In this document: positions 27,204 to 34,843 of the stretch, piece by piece
Layout of the letters: each line of letters begins with the position of its first letter
How positions within the stretch are numbered: position 1 is the stretch's first letter
Assembly (NCBI GenBank): GCA_030408505.1
Contig: JAUHQI010000002.1
Location: 284,674 to 348,673, forward strand
DNA: 64,000 bases
Source: Candidatus Sacchlamyda saccharinae
GTDB lineage: Bacteria; Chlamydiota; Chlamydiia; Chlamydiales; Rhabdochlamydiaceae
Direction: 5' to 3'
Made by a program: the position numbers and the translations under genes
The notes under the pieces: generated by a model
Told to the model about the DNA's origin: nothing
The model's input: only the letters and a program-made list of their open reading frames with translations
Databases searched by the model: none

Positions 27204-28631
27204 TTAAACCGGCGAGCTATAAACAGAGGCGTTTGCAAACCCTGCAATACCGTTCATCAGTCCTGTTGTCGCTTTTACATCTGTACGAATACTATCTATC
27301 ACCCTTTCTTGCGCTTCTTGAGACTCTTTCTCTGCTGTAGAGTTCATTTTAATTAGTGTATCCATTAGCTGAACTACAGAATTGTTATCTGCAAGATGCT
27401 TTTGTAGCTGCCCCACAGCTAGCATGATTTCAGCTTCACCAAATTGAGCTCCAGCTGAACCAAGAACCCCCGCTCCTAAAGCCACGTCTCCAGCAACCAT
27501 CATCTTTGTTCCTAGTTTAGATAGTCCAGTAGCACCTTTAGCAAGCGACTGCCCATCTGCTGCTGCACCAGCTCCTGTCAACGCCATAACAATCATTGAA
27601 GCAATAGCAATTGCGATTGTGATTTCTTGCTCTATTTTCTTTTGCTCTTTCTTCGAAACATGCTCTTCTGTTGCACCAAAAGCATAACTTTTTTGCACAA
27701 CCTGCGTACCATTAAGAGAAGTCATTAATGAGAAAATAGCCATCCTTCCTCTAGGACCAATCGCTTTATTGATCGTTGAAATAGCCTTTCCTACTTTAGA
27801 ATTTTTAATCGTTTCCCAAGTCCCCTTACTTTCTGCTTCTGTTGAATCAAGCGCTTGGGTAGCATCATCTCCAGCTGCATCTGTCGCCTCTTCACCAGCA
27901 GCTTCTCCAGCCTCTTCTACAGCTGCTTCTGGATCAGAAGCTGCGACAGAAACAGCAATGACGAGAACGCAGACAGCAATTGCTGCAATCATATTTGCTT
28001 CCTCTGGAGTCATTGCAGGAAGGACTCCCGCCTTAGACAGAGCCATCAACCCTTTTGCAGTCCATTTTGTAGCTTCTTGAAACAATCCCGCTCCAGCTGC
28101 AATAGAAAGCGCTCCCATCACCACAAGTTCCGGCTGAGCCAAGACAATTCCTGCGATCACCGTAACACCACCCAAAACGTCTTCTGCGATCTTTTCAGCA
28201 AGAGTCAAATCTTTTTTGGTCTTTTCTTTTTTATTGATCTCTTTAAGTTTTTTCTGAATATCCTTGGCTTCAGTTTGGGCAATTGTAACGTAGGCATTTG
28301 CAATTTTTGCGCTGGACGATGATACCGTTTTATTATACCTGGCCATCATCACTTGCAGCTCTTGCAGAGCAAGAACCATGCTATCCATAGAGTTTTCAAA
28401 TTTTGTATTCGAAGCGCCTGGAGTCGAATTGGCAGGCTGCGAAGGATCTTCTGCTCCAACAGATTCGCCACTTTTTGCAGCAACAATTTCTTCTTTGATG
28501 AATTTCAGCGCTGCACCAAGCTTTGCGAGCTCTTTCTTCTCATTTTTCCCGTTCTTCTCTGCAGTGCGATAAAATGCTGCGTGTTCTGCTGCAAAAGGAT
28601 TTGATAATGTAACGTCTTGCTGTGTAGCCAT
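27204..28631 (-). CDS. CopB/IpaB-like hydrophobic translocator candidate
   Basis: A 475-residue protein. It has the shared N-terminal module at residues 28-53 (KKELAKLGAALKFIKEEIVA), a coiled-coil-like region (100-150), and hydrophobic hairpins at about 152-184 and 214-232, with a further segment at 336-356. T3SS major translocators (YopB, IpaB, CopB) have this pattern of a long helical N-terminus followed by paired membrane helices. The neighbouring T3SS operon supports the reading. No LcrH/SycD-type chaperone gene is next to it in this window. Confidence 0.6.
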   Translation of the reverse strand: MATQQDVTLSNPFAAEHAAFYRTAEKNGKNEKKELAKLGAALKFIKEEIVAAKSGESVGAEDPSQPANSTPGASNTKFENSMDSMVLALQELQVMMARYNKTVSSSSAKIANAYVTIAQTEAKDIQKKLKEINKKEKTKKDLTLAEKIAEDVLGGVTVIAGIVLAQPELVVMGALSIAAGAGLFQEATKWTAKGLMALSKAGVLPAMTPEEANMIAAIAVCVLVIAVSVAASDPEAAVEEAGEAAGEEATDAAGDDATQALDSTEAESKGTWETIKNSKVGKAISTINKAIGPRGRMAIFSLMTSLNGTQVVQKSYAFGATEEHVSKKEQKKIEQEITIAIAIASMIVMALTGAGAAADGQSLAKGATGLSKLGTKMMVAGDVALGAGVLGSAGAQFGEAEIMLAVGQLQKHLADNNSVVQLMDTLIKMNSTAEKESQEAQERVIDSIRTDVKATTGLMNGIAGFANASVYSSPV

Positions 28632-28659
28632 AATATTTTCCCCTTTTATATTATTATAA

Positions 28660-29319
28660 TTAAGCTGTAACTCTCCCCAAAAGATTTGTAAGAGCTGTTA
28701 AAATGCCATTCACCGACTGCACCAACTGGGCCTTCATTTGAAGATTTGTTGCATCGGACCGAGTCTGCCCTTCTGCTGCAGATGTCGCACCTTGTTGATC
28801 ACCTACTTCCGCCTGCTCTTTAGAAGAATCGGCGTTGTATTGACCTTGCAGTCCCGCTACATATTTTGTATGATCCCTATGCTCCCAAATATCCATACCA
28901 AGTCTATGCAATGTATCCATCCAGAAGTTTAGGATATTCGCCTGAAGCTCAGTATCGAGCATCGTTGTCTTCGAATCTTGCATCTGCTGCATGGACATTG
29001 TCGAATCGTCTTTATTCACTGCTTTCATGAGATCGAGCATAAAATTTGTAACCGACACATGCTTTGGAAGAGAACCTTTCTCCTCTTCAAGCTTCTTAAG
29101 GATAGCTTCCATTTGCCTTAGATTTTTCAGGTCTTTCTTAGTTACTACTCCTTTTTTCGCCTCTACAATTTCTTTTTTAAGATCTTGCAAAACCATTTCA
29201 AGTGCTCTTAGCTCTTTCTTCTCCTTTTTTTGATTTTTATCAACCGCTTGAACTAACACTCCATGTCCTAATGCAGAAAGATTTGAGTTTTTTTCTAGTT
29301 GATTCATTACTACTTTCAT
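28660..29319 (-). CDS. Small helical protein of the translocator-like set
   Basis: I place the start at 29319 because AAGGAGGATAG lies directly upstream of that ATG; the product has 219 residues. The shared module is at residues 30-56 (KKEKKELRALEMVLQDLKKE). The rest is helical, rich in Gln and Met, with no membrane segment. The C-terminus ends LVQSVNGILTALTNLLGRVTA, an amphipathic helix. It may be a tip or accessory protein co-secreted with its neighbours; this is inferred only from the shared N-terminus and operon. Confidence 0.6.
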   Translation of the reverse strand: MKVVMNQLEKNSNLSALGHGVLVQAVDKNQKKEKKELRALEMVLQDLKKEIVEAKKGVVTKKDLKNLRQMEAILKKLEEEKGSLPKHVSVTNFMLDLMKAVNKDDSTMSMQQMQDSKTTMLDTELQANILNFWMDTLHRLGMDIWEHRDHTKYVAGLQGQYNADSSKEQAEVGDQQGATSAAEGQTRSDATNLQMKAQLVQSVNGILTALTNLLGRVTA

Positions 29320-29329
29320 ACTATCCTCC

Positions 29330-30283
29330 TTAATTAGACTTTTGGTTTTGCACCATCTGCAGGTTAAACTTCTGATAGGTCTGCATCGCTGTTTCATCAA
29401 TACCCAGGAAGTTTTTAAACATCTCTGATGTAAACTGCAAATTGGTATTCGTTACTGTCGATAGCGCCGATACCTGTTGATTCAATTCTTCGAATCCAAA
29501 CTGAAGATCTTTCATCTGCGGGACAGCTGTTCCACTATGCGAATCATGTACCCAACTCAAAAGCAACGCCGCCATATCCTTTGGATTTCCCCAATCCTTC
29601 CCAAAGGCCCCTTTAATTTTATTAATGGCATCTTGCATTTGGGCTAAAGCGCTTTTTCCAACAAGCCCTTTCGCTCCTCCATGAGCATCAATAAAGGCCT
29701 GCATTTGTTTTACAAACAGCACGAGCCTCAAAGCCTCTAACTTCTGCTTGAGTGTAGGAGTCAAGCCATCATGCCCTGTACCCTTACCTGAAGTAATCGA
29801 GTTAATACTTCCCTGCCCTTCTGTAACTTGCGAACGAATATCTGAGTCGATATTATCAACTGCAGAGAGGGATCTTACCTTTGCTCCCTCAACGTTCTGG
29901 AACATATTCATAATCTCTACTACGCCATACATGACGTTTTTCATGTGAGACAGCTGCTTTGCCATTTCTTTTAGCTTTGCTCTATCCTCTTGAAGCAATT
30001 CCATCGCTTCCATATAAGCCTCAAGGTCTTTCTTAATCTGAGGGCTTAGAGGAGGCAGGACTGGCTGCGGAGCAGATGAAGGAGCTTTTGATCCTTCAGG
30101 AGCTACCTTTAGCAGAGCGCTGTCCTTTGCCTGAGCGATCGCATGAGTAACATATAGAAGAGCTGCTGCTGCTTGTGCTAATCCCTTCTTATCCTGAAGC
30201 TTATGATCCACCTCTACAGGTCTTACTAAAGCCTCATGTGCGTTAGTTGGCAAAATAGCTTGTAATTGTTCTTGTGCTACCAT
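29330..30283 (-). CDS. First protein of the translocator-like operon
   Basis: A 317-residue helical protein with a diverged copy of the shared module at residues 29-53 (DKKGLAQAAAALLYVTHAIA), then a proline-rich linker (SKAPSSAPQPVLPPLSP) and long predicted helices without a membrane segment. A consensus promoter lies about 46 bases upstream. The soluble helical form and first position recall needle-tip proteins that are co-transcribed with translocators, but no tip-protein motif is seen. Confidence 0.6.
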   Translation of the reverse strand: MVAQEQLQAILPTNAHEALVRPVEVDHKLQDKKGLAQAAAALLYVTHAIAQAKDSALLKVAPEGSKAPSSAPQPVLPPLSPQIKKDLEAYMEAMELLQEDRAKLKEMAKQLSHMKNVMYGVVEIMNMFQNVEGAKVRSLSAVDNIDSDIRSQVTEGQGSINSITSGKGTGHDGLTPTLKQKLEALRLVLFVKQMQAFIDAHGGAKGLVGKSALAQMQDAINKIKGAFGKDWGNPKDMAALLLSWVHDSHSGTAVPQMKDLQFGFEELNQQVSALSTVTNTNLQFTSEMFKNFLGIDETAMQTYQKFNLQMVQNQKSN

Positions 30284-30328
30284 ATTTTTTACCTCTTTTT
30301 TATTAATATATAACTTCCCTTAATCGCA

Positions 30329-30357
30329 ATTATAGCTAATTATTAATTTATTGTCAA
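30329..30357 (-). promoter_or_regulatory. Consensus sigma-70 promoter of the translocator-like operon
   Basis: On the minus strand TTGACA (30357-30352), a 17-base spacer and TATAAT (30334-30329): both hexamers match the consensus exactly. It drives the four-gene set ending at 26068. The surrounding 100 bases are almost entirely A+T. Confidence 0.8.
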
Positions 30358-30449
30358 ATTTTTGTTAATATTATATAATAATAAGTATAAACTACTAGCA
30401 ATGAGTAGACTGGAGAAGAGAATTACTTAAGAGACTGATAGTGTGTTAT

Positions 30450-30899
30450 TTATGACTGCATCCAGTCTTTGCGCTTGGTTCTACGCGCTTTTGAGCGGAT
30501 GGGCTTTTTCTTAGGCGCCTTAGAATCAGCATCTTCCGGCTTTGAAAGGGAGGAGGAGAATTTTCTGGCGCTATCATAGAGCTGGCGACGAGAGGACTGG
30601 ACCACTTGCCACTGCTCAGGGGTGAAATTGCTGGGATTCTCGGCAAAGGAGGAGAGCTCGTCTTCTGTCATACCTGAGGCCTCTGCGGTCTCCCTAGAGA
30701 CCTCTTGAAGACGGGCATGTAGATGAGTCATCATCTGGATCATCTCTTCCCGGTCCTCCTTGGAAGCCTTAGGGAATTCCTTGCGAAGGGTCTCGAAAAA
30801 AACGACGGCCTCTTTGAGTATATCTTCGAGAGTGACTTTTTCGGCATCTTGACAGCTCTCTACGAGACTAAGGAGCCTTTTATACTCTTCTTTTATCAT
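30450..30899 (-). CDS. Hypothetical helical protein next to the T3SS operon
   Basis: A 149-residue protein, helical and acidic through residue 120, with a basic tail rich in Lys and Arg (APKKKPIRSKARRTKRKDW). I do not recognise the family. It lies between the translocator-like operon and the divergent T3SS operon, whose first gene starts 140 bases away. That position suggests a T3SS accessory or regulator. The basic tail could bind nucleic acid. The intergenic region on its upstream side is A+T-rich. Confidence 0.6.
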   Translation of the reverse strand: MIKEEYKRLLSLVESCQDAEKVTLEDILKEAVVFFETLRKEFPKASKEDREEMIQMMTHLHARLQEVSRETAEASGMTEDELSSFAENPSNFTPEQWQVVQSSRRQLYDSARKFSSSLSKPEDADSKAPKKKPIRSKARRTKRKDWMQS

Positions 30900-30978
30900 A
30901 TCTTCATTTTATCAATTAATTATTTAATTTTTAAGGACTATTTTAAGAGCTTAATAATGAGCGATTTAAGCTTAGGGG

Positions 30979-31007
30979 TTGCAATTAATTTCGATAACCG
31001 CTTTAAT
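30979..31007 (+). promoter_or_regulatory. Predicted promoter of the T3SS operon
   Basis: TTGCAA (30979-30984), a 17-base spacer and TTTAAT (31002-31007), ending 32 bases before the first T3SS gene. The match is moderate. Confidence 0.4.
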
Positions 31008-31039
31008 TTTACGTAGCCCCCGGGTATTGAGTGAGTTAG

Positions 31040-31444
31040 ATGGACTATTTGAAAGAACTTTGTGAAGACTTAAATCTGGATACGAACCTAAAGAAAAGTG
31101 AGTTAGGGTTTTACCTCCTCCCACTGACTGATTCTTTGGCGATCGAAGTCAAGCCTCTCGAACCCGGGGTATTTTTTACCTCCCCTATCTGCCCTTGCCC
31201 TGAGGCAAAGCGCGAAGAATTCTTTATCCAGTTGATGAAAGCCAATCTTTTTGGTCAGGGCACTATGGGATCAACTATCAGCCTCAAAGACGATGAGAAT
31301 CTCTTGACACTCTCTAGGGCCATGCCGTATGACATGAATTACGGGGTGTTCAAAGATGCTCTTGAGGATTTTGCCAACATCGTCGAGTACTGGAGAGAAG
31401 AGACTCTTCGGCACGAAGAGCAGGCAAAAGGCGGCATATTGTGA
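31040..31444 (+). CDS. CesT/Tir-type T3SS chaperone (CT663-like)
   Basis: A 134-residue acidic alpha/beta protein with the fold pattern of class I type III chaperones: an N-terminal helix (MDYLKELCEDLNLD), strands containing GFYLLPLTDSLAIEVKPLEP, the FFIQLMKANLFGQGT helix and LTLSRAMPYDMNYGVFKDAL near the end. It opens the operon directly before sctD, as CT663 does in C. trachomatis. Its stop overlaps the sctD start by four bases (GTGA). Confidence 0.75.
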   Translation: MDYLKELCEDLNLDTNLKKSELGFYLLPLTDSLAIEVKPLEPGVFFTSPICPCPEAKREEFFIQLMKANLFGQGTMGSTISLKDDENLLTLSRAMPYDMNYGVFKDALEDFANIVEYWREETLRHEEQAKGGIL

Positions 31445-33162
31445 AAGGTTATTTAATAGCGGAAGAGGGCCCTCTTGCTGGGCTCACGGTTTCCTTTGAG
31501 GATGGGGAAGACGATAGGGAGTGGTCGCTTGGGAGAGATCCTGAGACCTCTGACATTGTCCTAGAAGACCCTATGGTTTCAAGGAAGCACGCGCTTGTTT
31601 CTGTTACCCCAGAAGGGTTTCTTTTCGAGAATTTGAGCTCGGTCAATCCGGCCACCCAGAACGGGATGGTCATCGCTGAGCCCGTCCTCTTGAAAGAGGG
31701 CGATATCATCCAGATCGGATCGACGTTCTTTAACTTTACTGAAAAAACTCCTGAAGTAGAGCAAGCTCCTCCAGAGAGAGAAGAAGTCCTCCCTGCCGAA
31801 GAAGGCGGGGCCATGGCTTCTGAGCTCCATTTTGGCCCTTCTCCCGATACCCGCTGGCTCTTGAAAGTGATTTCTGGCCCCAATGCCGGAGCTGAATTTG
31901 CCATGCGCAAAGGGTCGAACTATTTGATTGGGAAAGATCCCAACATCTGCGATATTGTCTTCCAGGACTTGAGTGTTTCAAGGCAGCATGCACGCCTTTC
32001 TATTGACGAGGAAGAAAATGCTTTTGTCGAAGATTTGGGTAGTCGCAATGGGGTCATTGTCAACGGTGAGCTGATCTCTGAAAAGCAGCTGCTCTCTTCG
32101 CAAGATCTAGTGGCTCTTGGCACAACTACCTTTTTGGTGGTCGATCGGATGGAGGCCAGAGAGACGATCATCTCTCCACCAGCCTACCTACCTACCCCTC
32201 CCAAAAAAGAAGAAGAAAAAGTGTCTGCAAAAGAGCGCAGAGACTGGAAAGAGCTCATTATCCCGAAAAGACACTTAGCAATTGCTGGAGTTTTCGGTGC
32301 TATCCTTTTGGTTTCTATTTTTTCGATGGTCTCTCTTTTCAAGTCTGAGCCTGTGATGGTGGCCAAGGTCGATGAAAGCGAGAAGATTGAAGAGATGCTC
32401 AAGCGTTTCCCTGGTGTTCAATTCTCTTTCAATCAACCCTCTGGCAAGCTGTTTTTGACAGGGAATGTTCTCACAACTGTAGACCATCAAGAGATGCTCT
32501 ACCTCATCAAGGAAATGCCCTTTGTGGCCAATCTAGACGATAATGTCATCGTCGATGAGCTCGTCTGGCAGAGCATGAACGATCTCCTATCGCGCAATCC
32601 CGATTGGATTGGGGTTTCAATGTATGGCCCTACGCCAGGAAGATTTGTTCTGCGGGGCTACGTGGATACCGTCGTTGAAGCTGAAGAGCTGAGCGACTAC
32701 CTCAACCTCAACTTCGATTATCTAGACAAGCTTGAGAACCAGGTAGTTGTAGAAAAGAACATGGAAACGGAAATCGCCGCGATGCTTGTAGAAAAGGGAT
32801 TTTCGGCCGTTGCCTTTGAGCTGAGTAATGGGGAAATTGTCCTCTCAGGACGCATAGATGAAAAAGAAAAACATCCTTTCAATGGCTTGCTAGGTGAATT
32901 TAAAAACATACCTGGAATCCGGACGATAAAGAATTATGTTGTGGTCACCTCAGGAGATACATCTCGCGTTGATCTGTCTAAAGACTTCAGTGTGACTGGT
33001 TATTCCAAACGGGATAACAAGGATCTCTTTGTCGTGATCAATGGACGGATTTTAGGGATTGGAGATTTACTAGATGGCATGCTGATTACTAAAATTGATC
33101 CACGCATGATTTTCCTTGAAAAAGAGGGCGTGAAGTATAGGATCAATTATAATTTGCAGTAA
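31441..33162 (+). CDS. sctD: T3SS inner-membrane ring protein SctD with two FHA domains
   Basis: Forms the outer layer of the inner-membrane ring. The 573-residue product has a first FHA domain (SLGRDPETSDIVLEDPMVSR then KHA, residues about 28-50), a second FHA domain (LIGKDPNICDIVFQDLSVSR then QHARL, about 160-185, ending EDLGSRNGVIVNG), a membrane helix near residues 280-300, and periplasmic BON-like ring modules. Two cytosolic FHA domains are typical of chlamydial CdsD; the protein is shorter than the roughly 830 residues of C. trachomatis. It starts with GTG overlapping the chaperone stop. The kinase downstream may phosphorylate it, as reported for chlamydial CdsD by PknD. Confidence 0.93.
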   Translation: MKGYLIAEEGPLAGLTVSFEDGEDDREWSLGRDPETSDIVLEDPMVSRKHALVSVTPEGFLFENLSSVNPATQNGMVIAEPVLLKEGDIIQIGSTFFNFTEKTPEVEQAPPEREEVLPAEEGGAMASELHFGPSPDTRWLLKVISGPNAGAEFAMRKGSNYLIGKDPNICDIVFQDLSVSRQHARLSIDEEENAFVEDLGSRNGVIVNGELISEKQLLSSQDLVALGTTTFLVVDRMEARETIISPPAYLPTPPKKEEEKVSAKERRDWKELIIPKRHLAIAGVFGAILLVSIFSMVSLFKSEPVMVAKVDESEKIEEMLKRFPGVQFSFNQPSGKLFLTGNVLTTVDHQEMLYLIKEMPFVANLDDNVIVDELVWQSMNDLLSRNPDWIGVSMYGPTPGRFVLRGYVDTVVEAEELSDYLNLNFDYLDKLENQVVVEKNMETEIAAMLVEKGFSAVAFELSNGEIVLSGRIDEKEKHPFNGLLGEFKNIPGIRTIKNYVVVTSGDTSRVDLSKDFSVTGYSKRDNKDLFVVINGRILGIGDLLDGMLITKIDPRMIFLEKEGVKYRINYNLQ

Positions 33163-33214
33163 AACGCTATGATCAGCATGATGCAGACAGGACTATGAAA
33201 GTTAGGAGAATTCT

Positions 33215-33451
33215 ATGTTTGGAATGGAAAAAAAGCCAAATGAGCCTTTTGCCTTCGATTTAGAAGAGGATATGAAAAAAGATCCCACTAAAGCAAAAGC
33301 GTTGCTCAAAGAGGTGGATGAGCGGACAAATGAGCTCAAAAATTTACTCAGACAGGGCGCTGAAACTGAGGATTTTGATGATTACGGCGTCCTTTTGCAC
33401 GGTTATGCCGCACTGCAAAAAGTACTGAAAAAAGTGATAGACAAACAATAA
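33215..33451 (+). CDS. Needle co-chaperone CdsE-like
   Basis: A 78-residue, highly charged helical protein between sctD and the needle gene, where chlamydial CdsE sits. In other systems SctE-type (PscE/YscE) proteins pair with a TPR protein to keep the needle subunit soluble. AGGAG lies upstream of the ATG. The assignment rests mainly on position, size and helical character (LKEVDERTNELKNLLRQGAE). Confidence 0.75.
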   Translation: MFGMEKKPNEPFAFDLEEDMKKDPTKAKALLKEVDERTNELKNLLRQGAETEDFDDYGVLLHGYAALQKVLKKVIDKQ

Positions 33452-33463
33452 GGAGTTATCAAT

Positions 33464-33727
33464 ATGGGTGGGCCAACGTATCACTCGCCTTGGGCGGGGA
33501 CGATCTCGTTCTCTACAATGATCAAGGCATATATTCGCTTGCAGAGTAAGGTAGTTTCGGCTGTTCGGTCGGTCGCGAGCCGTATTTCTCAAGCCACACC
33601 TGGACGCTTTTTGCTGTTGCAGTTCCAGATGAGCCAAGTAACCCAGATTGGTGAATCAATCTCGAACATTGTCTCCCAGGTGATGTCGGTGATCAACACT
33701 TCAATCCGTAACCAGAAAACGCAGTAA
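33464..33727 (+). CDS. sctF: T3SS needle subunit SctF (CdsF)
   Basis: An 87-residue needle protein. The central helical segment MIKAYIRLQSKVVSAVRSVA and the C-terminal QFQMSQVTQIGESISNIVSQ followed by VMSVINTSIRNQ fit the two-helix needle subunit fold and its conserved C-terminus. It lacks cysteines, whereas CdsF of Chlamydia contains some. It stands 12 bases after cdsE and 15 before the TPR chaperone, in a tight chaperone-needle-chaperone cluster. Confidence 0.9.
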   Translation: MGGPTYHSPWAGTISFSTMIKAYIRLQSKVVSAVRSVASRISQATPGRFLLLQFQMSQVTQIGESISNIVSQVMSVINTSIRNQKTQ

Positions 33728-33742
33728 TTGCAGGAGTAGACT

Positions 33743-34183
33743 ATGGCAGACCTTCAAAAGTTCAAAGATCACTTTATCCTTCTCTGCGAAGCGGGCTTTA
33801 TCGCCGTCAACCAACAAGACGAAGATGCTGCGACAAAGCTTTTCAAAGCTTCTTCTCTACTTAAGCCCGAAAACAACCTGGCAAAAATTGGCCAAGGCTA
33901 CATGCATATGATGAAGCTCGAGCTGAATCAAGCTTGTAAGTTATTTGATGAGGTAATTGCAAAAGATCCCAAGAACGACATGGCAAAGGCGTTTTTAGGA
34001 CTTAGTTATGCACTCACCGCAACTGATGTAGCCAAGGGAGAACAACTCTTAGAAGACGCAGCAAAATCTGCAGATGATGACCAGGTGAAAAAACTGGCCG
34101 ATACAGCGCTAGATTTTGTGGAGAAATTCGTCAAAAAAGATCCCACTCCTTTAGAAAAACCTCCAGAAGACAAGGAGAAGTAA
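33743..34183 (+). CDS. TPR needle chaperone CdsG-like
   Basis: A 146-residue protein with about three tetratricopeptide-like helical pairs (AGFIAVNQQDEDAATKLFKA; AKIGQGYMHMMKLELNQACK; AKAFLGLSYALT) and a charged Pro-rich tail. With the CdsE-like protein it should hold the needle subunit, as PscG/YscG does. The position after sctF matches chlamydial CdsG. Confidence 0.85.
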   Translation: MADLQKFKDHFILLCEAGFIAVNQQDEDAATKLFKASSLLKPENNLAKIGQGYMHMMKLELNQACKLFDEVIAKDPKNDMAKAFLGLSYALTATDVAKGEQLLEDAAKSADDDQVKKLADTALDFVEKFVKKDPTPLEKPPEDKEK

Positions 34184-34186
34184 ACC

Positions 34187-34837
34187 ATGGCTAGCGGCAC
34201 TCCAAATCCAAACGACATCACACGCTCACATACTGTAAAGCCGATCACGGAAGGAGAGCCTAAAACTCCTCAAGACTCTGTGCGCCCTTTCAAACCCTAC
34301 ATGGAAGGGTCTGAGCCAAACGCCCTGCTCAACGCGGGGAAAAGCCCCCAGATCTCCCCCTTTGATCTAGCTCATGGCAGAGTGCCAGCTCCCGGACCAA
34401 ACTTCAACACAATCCAAGAGCAAGCCAAGGCCGCACACAGCACTCTTGGCGACATCTCTAACCAGCTCAAAACACCCAAACTCAAACTGAAGCAATCGAC
34501 AAAATATCTCCTGAAGAACAAGCTAAACTCGGCAAAAGCACATATCAATGCCGCAAGTGAAAAGCTGGGAGCTCCGGTAGCTAGAGAAGAGGAAACTCCA
34601 AAAGACGCCGGCCCGCTCCAAAAGTTTCTTGGGCTTGTCACAAATGGGCAAAACCAGCTGGAAGAAACACAACAAAAACTGGGCAAACTCTCATCGCAGG
34701 GAGATGAACTCCGGCCTGGTGAGATGCTCTTAGTACAGCTCAAGCTCAACAAAGCACAACAAGAATTGGAATATTCTTCCCTTCTTCTTGGTAAGGCCGT
34801 CGACGACCTCAAGATGATGATGAATATCCAATTATAA
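34187..34837 (+). CDS. CT668-position protein, candidate inner rod SctI
   Basis: A 216-residue protein. The first 80 residues are Pro/Ser-rich and disordered-looking; the rest is helical. The C-terminal 40 residues (LLVQLKLNKAQQELEYSSLL followed by LGKAVDDLKMMMNIQL) resemble the C-terminus of SctI inner-rod proteins: a long amphipathic helix, a lysine-containing turn, and a closing LxNxQ. It lies between the needle genes and the ATPase. The inner rod has been hard to identify in chlamydiae, so this is inference; a secreted regulator is an alternative. Confidence 0.6.
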   Translation: MASGTPNPNDITRSHTVKPITEGEPKTPQDSVRPFKPYMEGSEPNALLNAGKSPQISPFDLAHGRVPAPGPNFNTIQEQAKAAHSTLGDISNQLKTPKLKLKQSTKYLLKNKLNSAKAHINAASEKLGAPVAREEETPKDAGPLQKFLGLVTNGQNQLEETQQKLGKLSSQGDELRPGEMLLVQLKLNKAQQELEYSSLLLGKAVDDLKMMMNIQL

Positions 34838-34843
34838 TACCTT

